Assembly: GCF_012489685.1 (NCBI RefSeq)
Contig: NC_080044.1
Span: 27,384,369 to 27,448,368, forward strand
DNA from: Lotus japonicus
Lineage: Eukaryota > Streptophyta > Magnoliopsida > Fabales > Fabaceae
DNA: 64,000 nt
Reading direction: 5' to 3'
A program made the translations under genes and the position numbers. How positions within the stretch are numbered: the stretch's first letter is position 1; each line of letters opens with the position of its first letter. This document shows positions 56,352 to 64,000 of this stretch, piece by piece. The notes under the pieces were generated by a model. It ran no database searches. It had not been told where the DNA came from and worked only from the letters and a program-made list of their open reading frames with translations.

Positions 56352-56800
56352 CACTACAACATTTTGGTCCTACGACAACGCCTTTCATTGCTACGCATGA
56401 TAAACCGTTGCCTTAGAGGACGTAAGAAAACGGTTTTGCTTTTGGTTTGCGTAGTTGGTCAATTTTTCATCGGAAACGGTTTTCTTATACCCACGGTTAC
56501 AGAACCGTTCCCCATTAGAATTAATTTAATTTCAAATTAAAATGTTTTATTCCCAAATAACCAAATATACACTTAACCCCTTTTTTTTACCAAAAAATCG
56601 TTAAATCCCTTTTTTCATCGTAAAATTCTCTCTATCGATCGCATCTCGCATTCTCGCTCCATCAATCCGCATCTTGCTCCATCGATCTGCATCTTGCTCC
56701 ATCGTTCGCATCTCACATTCTCACTCCATCGATCCGCATCTTGCTCCATCGATCTGCATCTCGCGAAGCTCCATCGATCTTCATCTCGTGCAAGATCGAG
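56352..56800 (+). mobile_element. Possible CACTA terminus with adjacent tandem repeat
   Basis: CACTACAACATTTTGGTCC begins at 56352. Subterminal repeats of AAACGGTTTT type in both orientations follow (56430-56520), as in CACTA ends. From about 56640 to 56795 a roughly 20-bp unit, GCTCCATCGATCTGCATCTT, is repeated about seven times with variation. The opposite end was not identified. Confidence 0.45.
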
Positions 56801-58243
56801 CACACGAACTGCTCCTGCTTCAATCGACCAAGAGATCAGTTCTACCAATCGAGCTTCACTCTTCCCTTAGCTTCAGTTCTGTTAATCGAGCTTCACTCTT
56901 CCCAGGTATGCGTGCTATTGAAATTAGGTTAGTTCTGCTAGGCATTTTGAGTAACAAGAATTGAAGCGCTAATGAAATTTGGTTAAAAATTGTCTGGAAT
57001 ATCATCTCCTATGCATTTAGGACCATGAAACTTCTTTAGTTTATGAGGAATCAGTGTTGATGGTATACTTTCTGCTATATCATCCCCTAATTTGGTTAGT
57101 TTTTCTGTGTTTTCCGTGCTTTACTCAATTAGTTGAGGATAGTTTATTTGATTTGGTTGCTGAACATGGCATGCCCTGTGTATATGTACTGTTTGATCTA
57201 TTAATCTGTTTTGATTTGAGTACAAAATTTTCCACATTTGAATTGCATTTCCTTTGGTGTTTGAACATGTCATAAGCTTGCAGTGGCAGCTAAATTACCA
57301 AGATATTCGACCAAACTTAGCATTGGTTTCTATAACATAAAGTACCTTTCAGCTATTGACCAGAAAATTTGAAAAATAACCCCTTTCTGTGAATTCTTGT
57401 ATTTTTCTAGTTGTAGTCCAATTTGGAAAAGCCTTTTAAGGGAAGTGATTTCTGTTCATAGCATTCTTTTTCTCTAATTTCCTCAATTTTTATTCACAAG
57501 AGTCCACACAAAGTTTGTTTTAGTATAAATAACTATTCTGAGTTAACTGCTTCTTTATCAATTTATATTCTCTTGTTGAATCTGCTTCTTTATCAATTTC
57601 TAAAGTTTCTTTGTCTTGAATTGTGCAGCACTGCCAAAAGCATCTCTCTACCCTTACATATATTTTATGGCAAGTTTGATAATTGACACAGTAATCTACA
57701 CATCTCTAATTTTGTGAGATTTCACTTCTTGGAGGTTACTCTTAATACCATATTTAATTCTGGAACTTTCAGTTCAGTTTTAGCTTTAAATCTATTTAAA
57801 ACTAATTAAGAATGTAGTTAAGAAGTCGTGCTCTTTATGTGTGCAGTGGACATAAGTTCTTGAAATTGACTGCCATGAACTGAAACTAATATGGAAAAAG
57901 TTTTGATCACCACCCAATTCCACCTTCACCAAAGAGAGATATAGGAATAAGAGTATCATGCATGGCATGAACTTACATAAACTCCTCTCCAAATCATAGC
58001 TAATCCTCTGAAGCATTAATCGTAAAATTTTATTGAATATACAAAACTCCATTCACTATTTTCCCCAACTATAACAACTTATATCTCCCACAATATAGTT
58101 TTTGTCTTAACAGATATGCAAATTTCAGTTTCTTATGGCTTTTCCTCTTCATTTCTAACTTGTCAAGACTCAAGAAACAAACTATATCTGAATGCAACCT
58201 TAACTATAGTTGCATACACACGGAGAGTTGCATATGACACCCT
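56801..58243. other. Intergenic, no gene recognised
   Basis: AT-rich sequence with only short chance ORFs; nothing supportable. Confidence 0.45.
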
Positions 58244-58334
58244 CCGGTCACATATATAAGCAAAAAACACTTTTTAGATACATTCATTAAATGAATGAAC
58301 CTAAAAAGTGTTTTTTGCTTATATATGTGACCGG
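58244..58334. repeat. Perfect long hairpin (MITE-like)
   Basis: Arms 58244-58277 and 58301-58334 are perfect 34-bp inverted repeats (CCGGTCACATATATAAGC...). The loop contains the inner palindrome CATTCATTAAATGAATG. The near-perfect symmetry suggests a recent small foldback MITE. Its transcript would be a long hairpin suited to small-RNA processing. Confidence 0.85.
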
Positions 58335-58509
58335 GGGTTGTATCTATCTATTTTAAGGTAGACGATTTCAATGCAAAAAGAGAGGAAGATGTAAGTGCAT
58401 ATGCTGGTTAAGTGGTTATGTGGGTAAGATAACTTCTAGAACTTCGTTTTTTGTCTTCGATCATCATAAGATCGCTATTTGTTCTTATATGACCGTGAAC
58501 TTGTTGTAG

Positions 58510-59166
58510 GATCGGCAGATATGCTTGGCAGAGCTTTGACAGCAGTATTATGGGGAATAATAGCTGACCGTTATGGTAGAAAACCCGTTATAATTACAGA
58601 GATCATCTCTGTGTAAGTATACATGTCACTGAGGTGAATCCTTTGGTTCAAGCTATACTATATGTGTTTGCCCCTAACGACAGTTACTTTGATTTCAGGA
58701 TCATTTTCAGCACCCTTTTGGCCTTAGCACTAACTTTTGGATGGCTGTGTTTATGCGATTTGTTCTTGAAGTTTAAATGGTTTGCTTGTTCCAATGATGG
58801 TACACACACCATCCTCCTGTTTCATCCCCTAAAATTGAAAGAAAGCTTTTAATTTGTGAATTTGGATATGAATTGATTTGTACATTATATGCATGTCTAA
58901 GTCACAACTTCCTCTATTGACAGGCTTATTGTACTGAAATATTTCGAGAAGAAAAGCAAGCTCTAGGACTCTCTACGGTAAGCCACTCTAACCTTCTCCT
59001 ACTATCATTTCCTTATAGGTTTTCAGTTGGAGTTGGTTCAGCTAGTAAATAAAAAAAGGAGCAAATTTCCATCATAGTAATTCAAAATTTCATCTGATTT
59101 CAGTATAGTGCAGCTTGGGGCATAGGTCTAGTCCTTGGGCCAGCATTATTAAGTTATTTGGCTCAG
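58510..59166 (+). pseudogene. ZIFL-type MFS transporter fragment
   Basis: Four exon-like pieces with GT/AG limits: 58510-58612 (GRALTAVLWGIIADRYGRKP, the MFS signature loop), 58699 to about 58800, 58924-58977 (YCTEIFREEKQALGLST) and 59104-59166 (AAWGIGLVLGPALLSYLAQ). They match the order of exons in zinc-induced facilitator-like transporters. The second piece needs two single-base shifts to stay in the family frame (near 58728 and near 58772), and no first exons or later membrane segments are present. It is a relic of about four exons, perhaps moved here by a transposon. ZIFL proteins export zinc, potassium or organic anions across membranes; this copy cannot. Confidence 0.8.
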
Positions 59167-60390
59167 GTACTTCTATATTATTTTCCTTATGATGCAAAAA
59201 TACATTTAAGCATAGTCTTGGATTTAGCATAAAGACATGAGATAACTTCTTTTGAGTGATATTCAATTTGAATCCATAAGCTGTACATTGAGAATGCTGA
59301 TTCCTAAAACTTAATGTGTAAATAATGGATTGAAAATGATACATTCTAGAAATCCTTCTTACATATTGAAACAAATTACATCTTTCTTTTTTACTCTCTT
59401 ACATTTTTTTTATCTAACACTTTGTGAAATTCAAATTGTAGCCAACATTGGAATACCCACATCTATTTCCAAGTGATTCCTTTTGGGACAAGTAACTAGT
59501 TCTTTTCCTGATTCTTAGTCTACTAACCTTTTGGGACCAAAGATTTTGACATCTACCCTTAGTTGTCGTTAATTGTTGATGGGCGAATGCTATGTTGGTC
59601 GGTGATTTCAGCATATGCCTAAACTGACTCAATTTGGTTGTATGCCGACACTAAGTGGTGTTAGTCTTTCTGACGCTAAATTTAAGTGAGTTACGTTTTT
59701 AAGCTTTGCGTCGCCTTTTTCAACACTAAAATACTGATAGTGTTGGTGTTGTGGCCGACACTAATTTTTTAGGCTAAAGTGGCTCTTTCTTGTAGTGAAC
59801 TTGGAGCGAAATCCATCGTGTATTCCACCTTTGGGGAGATTGAGGAGAAGGATTCGCACGAATAGGCAAGCAACAAAGAAGTCCACCAAAAGAATCAAAT
59901 ACCACATTTTTACCAAACATTTGAAGACATTATGTTTATGAGTGCTTTCACTTATATAAGAATCACCACCACATGACCATTCTTCCTCTGAGTTGAAGCT
60001 ATCCATACTTGTAGGACACATCGCCTGAGCATCAGTGCAGAAAATATTTTCAATACAACATGTCGTTATCATGGTTGCACTCACCATAAACTCTAATATT
60101 CCTTATTGGCGGAGTGAAAGAGAGTTGAAAAAGTAGAACTTCCACCGATGACCCAAAAACTAAAATCCACCTAAGGAACCGAAAACCATAATTTTACACA
60201 AAACCTTATGACATTATATGTTGTTGTGTGACATCTTTAATATTATTTTAAAAGTTACCCCACCCATTCTTATCTAATGTTAGAATCCAAGTCACACTTT
60301 TAATACCAAACATTACCCATATTAAAATTTAGCAAGCCAGAAACGAGTAAAATGAGAAGGGTAAAACAACTGCAAGTTGGTTGAAACTCA
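59167..60390. other. Intergenic with a CACTA right end
   Basis: No gene. About 59640-59797 repeats GCCGACACTAA/GTGTTGG-type words and ends CTTTCTTGTAGTG at 59797, the mirror of a CACTACAAGAAAG terminus. Its left end was not found, and the adjacent trinucleotides do not match those at 56352. Confidence 0.45.
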
Positions 60391-61003
60391 GGTAGCACAG
60401 TAATAATTTCGTATCTTTTAAAATACTTGTTTATACATGTCCTGCCTGATCTTCAGCAATTTTCACGGACACCCTCTATCTCTTCCCCTGTCACTATCTG
60501 CCTTCTATAATTCCACTCTTCTCTCTCCTTCCAAATTTTTTCTTCTTCTTCTTCCCTTTACTTAATGGTCTGTGACTCTCTGCTTATGTCACGAGTTTCC
60601 TCGGGTTCTCTCTCCCTCCCTTCACCAATTGGTTCCTTTCCATTTTCTAACCCCTTTTCTAAGTTCCAACACGCAACCCTCAACGTCACACACCCTCTTC
60701 CACATTAATTAATACCCTATATCTTACTATTCTTTTTCATTCATCTCTTTTTCTCTCTTGATATTCTGAGTCTTCTCTTCTCTTATGCTCTGTCTCCTTC
60801 ACCTTTCAACCAATCAACCACAGATCAAACATCCCCTTTATTCTCCTCTACTCATCATTTTTATTTCACCCTTTTCATCAGTCAATACTTTCCCTCTGCT
60901 TTGATTTTATTCCTTAATTTGTGTTCACACAAAAAATCATCTTTATTTTATCCCCTGCTTTATATACTAACCCTGAAACAGAGCTTTTGCTGTTTTGTTC
61001 CAT
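60391..61003 (+). promoter_or_regulatory. Upstream region of the SMR-type gene
   Basis: A strongly pyrimidine-rich stretch (CTTCTTCTTC, TCTCTCTCC; 60480-60950), as in many plant promoters and leaders. A TTTATATAC element lies at about 60959, only 45 nt before the ATG. Which transcription start is used cannot be told from sequence. Confidence 0.4.
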
Positions 61004-61324
61004 ATGGGGCTTTCTGAAAACGTGCAAGTAGAAGGAGCCTTTGAATCAGATAACAGAAAATGGGTAATTGCTGGAATTGCTTTACGTGCACCCTTGAAGC
61101 CAATATACACTGCACATGTGGAGAAGGAAATCAGAGAAGACTCTGAACCAGAGGAGTGTTTAACAACGCCAACAGGTGAGGAATCAAGGATACCAACTGT
61201 GTTCACGTGTCCACCTGCTCCAAGGAAGCGAAAGCCTTCTTTGCAGTGCAATTATCGTGGTGTGGTGAGAAAGTTCTTCACGCCACAGGAGTTAGAAACT
61301 GTGTTCATTCAAAGGGCTAATTGA
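61004..61324 (+). CDS. SIAMESE-related (SMR) cyclin-dependent kinase inhibitor
   Basis: An intronless ORF of 106 aa from ATG 61004 (MGLSENVQVEGAF). Plant SMR features in order: an N-terminal WVIAGIALRAPLKPI stretch, an acidic block, TTPTGEESRIP, the CPPAPRKRK motif shared by SIAMESE-related proteins, and a C-terminal RKFFTPQELETVFIQRAN segment of the cyclin/CDK-binding type. Architecture and size fit the SMR6-like branch best; the exact orthologue is inference. SMRs are nuclear and restrain CDK-cyclin activity, promoting cell-cycle exit and endoreduplication, often in response to stress. It is intact, with a long 3' flank free of genes. Confidence 0.82.
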   Translation: MGLSENVQVEGAFESDNRKWVIAGIALRAPLKPIYTAHVEKEIREDSEPEECLTTPTGEESRIPTVFTCPPAPRKRKPSLQCNYRGVVRKFFTPQELETVFIQRAN

Positions 61325-63580
61325 ATTGAATTGAATTGAATCACACAAGATATGGAAAAGCAGAGATTAAAGTAGCAAGTGGTGTTGTCCTCTCTAGCTA
61401 GCTTTTAGCATTTTCCTTAATTAATTGTGTACCTTAGTTTTTTTCTCTAGTTGAAGTGTTTTTTATGTTTTATCTTGAGTTACTAGACTTTCCTTCTGTA
61501 GTTCAAACTTCAAAGATTAGGACTATTTTGTACAGAGCAGGTTAAAATGAATAAAATTGCACCTTAAGCTTAGCTCCCATGATTGATCTTTCTTTTGAGT
61601 TTTCTGCTTTTGGTCATGATTCATGAGGCTTTATTGGTTCAGACTTCAGATTTGCATCCACTAAAAATCATTTTTTTCTAAATAGAAGCTACAGTGGGCC
61701 GGTTTGTTTGCATTCTAAAAAGAAATTTTAAAATTGAATGAAAAATTAATTTAATTTTAGTGATTTTTTAGAAGTGAAAAGTAATTTATATTTGTTCATA
61801 AATAGTTTTTTTTTTGACGGTCATATTTGTTTATAAATAGTTAAATACAATAAGTAGATTCACTTGTTTTCCGAAGAAGAGAAAACAAAAATAGATTCAT
61901 TTTAAAATGTGATTTTAAATTGTTTGGATATAAAATCAATATGTGTTTTTTTATGGTCAAATTACATTAAAGGACAGTTAATTTTTTTTCATAAACATGT
62001 TTGAGTACAAAAGCACTTTATGTTATCTAAAAAAAATGTAAGGATAAATAATTTGAATTTAAGTAATGTTACCTCAATTTCTCTTCTTTCATATAATTGA
62101 TTTTTCCAGAAGCTATTTAAAATATCTTAATCAAATTTCTGATTTTTTTTAAATTAGCATATTTCATGGGTTCCTATTTCATGACCGGTAACGGTGGGAC
62201 ATATTTGGAAGAAAAAAAATGCCACTGCACACGAACACGCGTAGGAATGAGACATTTGAAGTCAAAATCAAAGGCATGTTAGCCATTGTTTAGTTGCCAA
62301 ATGCGAATAGAGGAACACAATCCTTTTCAAAGAGGTTGGCATATGTTGCACGGCTACTTGTCATCATTGATTGACCGAGACCAAAGCTCCACATAACTCC
62401 ATTCAAGTCCTACCAGACCATCTTCACTTTTGAGATCATATAATTTAGAAAGGTTAATTAGTCATTAAATTTGTAAGTGACTTTAATTGGTCATGGTTAA
62501 GTGTCCCAGTAAATAATTGTCATGTGTTGCCGAGACTTATTAACAACAGAGAAGGCGACATTTGGAGATCGTGGTTGACGAACGATGAAAATGATAATGT
62601 AGGTTCTAACATCTTTACTTTAGAATAAAATTGTAGTGGTGTAAAAAATAAGTGTTGAGAACTGAGTTGAAGGATTACTTTACAAATATTGATAACAATA
62701 TTAATATTTAAAATTTATGAAAAAAAATATTAATATAAATATATAAATATTAACTCAATCAGAGAGCATGTATATTTATTTATAGATCATTATAAATTCT
62801 GCGTCTTGGTTTAAGTACCACAAAAACAAAAAACAAAAAATGCCCCATCTGTCATGTGTCTAAAGATCATTTGTTTTTTATGTACCAAAAAAAAAAGATC
62901 ATTTGTTTTTAAGCACATTGCTCAATGCAGATAAGCATTGAATTATGTATTAATATAAACTTTGTCTGAAGTATTTGATCATAAATCATAATCATATCCC
63001 TCTAATTGTTAATATCCGATGTTCTGGAAATCAGACGAGTTACTTGACTTATGGAGGCACCGGCTTAAGATTGTTAATTACTGGACTTGTGGAGGCGCAC
63101 CGGCTTAAGATTTGATGGTTGAACAATAACCAAACCTAGATTATTTTTACTATAATATTCATATTTTTAATATTACATGCTATAAATATGTAACATATTT
63201 TCACAAGTTATAGGCTGTTTATATTTATATATTTTATATGATAATTAAAAATAAATAATAAAAGCTTAAAATATTTTTAAAATAAAAAGTAAAACAAAAA
63301 TACAATTAGTAAAAAAACTGACTGGTTTAATCCAGCTTTTATTAGTAGTTAATTTTCACCAATTCAACTGGTTCTTAAATCTATCAAGTTTTTAAGTTAA
63401 CCTAACCGGTTAACTGATCATTAACCCAATTTTCTGGCAATTCGCACTAAAATTTGTTTAATTAACCGATATGATTCGGTTTACCGAACACTAGTTATTT
63501 TAATTAAAAATATAAATGACAGTTAGCTGTGGTATCCTATTATGAAAAATAACATTATGTTTTTTTTTGTTGCACTAAGA
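61325..63580. other. Gene-free AT-rich 3' flank
   Basis: No gene found. A small diverged tandem repeat (GGAGGCACCGGCTTAAGATT and GGAGGCGCACCGGCTTAAGA) lies at about 63053-63113. The end abuts an LTR. Confidence 0.5.
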
Positions 63581-64000
63581 TGAAGGTATGAAAAACACTA
63601 GAAAAGGGGGGGTTTGAATAGGGTTTTGAAGTAAAAAAGGTTTCTTTTTTTAGTTCACGTAAACTCTCGGTTACAAAGGTAGAAGAGTAAAGAGTAAAGA
63701 GAGAAACACAAAAGGATTTTATCCTGGTTCACTTGAACAAACCCTCAAGTTAATCCAGTCCACCCGTTAAGGTTCGTCGAATGAAGGTAATCCGCTAATC
63801 AAATGTTGTTACAAATGCACAAGCACACCTTGCTCAGTGACTAACAATCCTAAGAATTAGCAAACATCAAGACACACAAGTCTTAGTCTTCTCAGGGCTA
63901 CTTACCTAACCGGTCCCTTAAGGAAATACAATCAAGAGTTTGAAAGTTGTGTTTACAAGATATTTGCTTCTAAGCAAGATTGCTAAGGGTTTATCGCTTG
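63581..64000 (-). mobile_element. Sirevirus LTR, partial at the window edge
   Basis: Begins TGAAGGTATGAAAAACACTAG with a G run, then sequence matching the reverse complement of the 3' part of the LTR at 11917-13119, including the phrase ATCCTGGTTCACTTG. It belongs to the older subfamily B and runs off the window. Whether internal element sequence follows cannot be seen. Confidence 0.8.

Noticed and set aside
56352..59797. A single CACTA transposon carrying the ZIFL fragment
   Set aside because: Only CACTACAA is shared by the two ends, subterminal repeats differ and the adjacent trinucleotides (AGT and AAC) do not match.

Overview
This is plant nuclear DNA: intron-bearing genes with GT/AG junctions, a P-class PPR gene, a SIAMESE-related cell-cycle inhibitor and layered plant transposable elements. 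The SIRE/Maximus-like (Sirevirus) copia elements point to a dicot, most probably a legume; that placement is inferred from element type, and the species cannot be named from the sequence alone.

Layout. 1-13119 is a pile of Sirevirus (Ty1/copia) debris. It holds an inverted gag fragment, a pol 3' half split by a solo LTR with a clean 5-bp target duplication, an env-like ORF broken by two TAG codons, an antisense ORF and an LTR. The 3' half of a second, older element follows, with its own degenerate env-like region, a homologous antisense ORF and an LTR. 14067-40688 reads as one Helitron on the minus strand whose two termini are both visible. It carries a broken RPA-like gene and a broken, truncated Rep/helicase gene. 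It has been bombarded by a LINE with ORF1 only, a 4.0-kb solo LTR, and a complete hAT transposon with an 8-bp duplication that itself contains a small LTR retroelement. 40952-43398 is an inverted-repeat element with a second one nested inside it.

The genic part starts at 43.7 kb. It contains a ten-exon plastid-type phosphoribosyltransferase of the anthranilate phosphoribosyltransferase family with altered signature motifs (43725-50819), an intronless PPR gene (53831-55720), a decayed fragment of a ZIFL-type MFS transporter (58510-59166) and a small SMR-type CDK inhibitor gene (61004-61324), all on the plus strand. Another Helitron terminus lies at 52310 and another Sirevirus LTR enters at 63581. 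I saw no tRNA or rRNA gene.

The most interesting signals are three. First, a ten-copy tandem array of short hairpins inside the 4-kb LTR, whose stems differ between copies by compensatory base changes (24475-24824). Second, the antisense ORF kept in two diverged Sirevirus copies, each with a TATAAATAG box 52-54 nt upstream. Third, the nested Helitron itself, in which a hAT landed within 20 nt of the 5' terminus.
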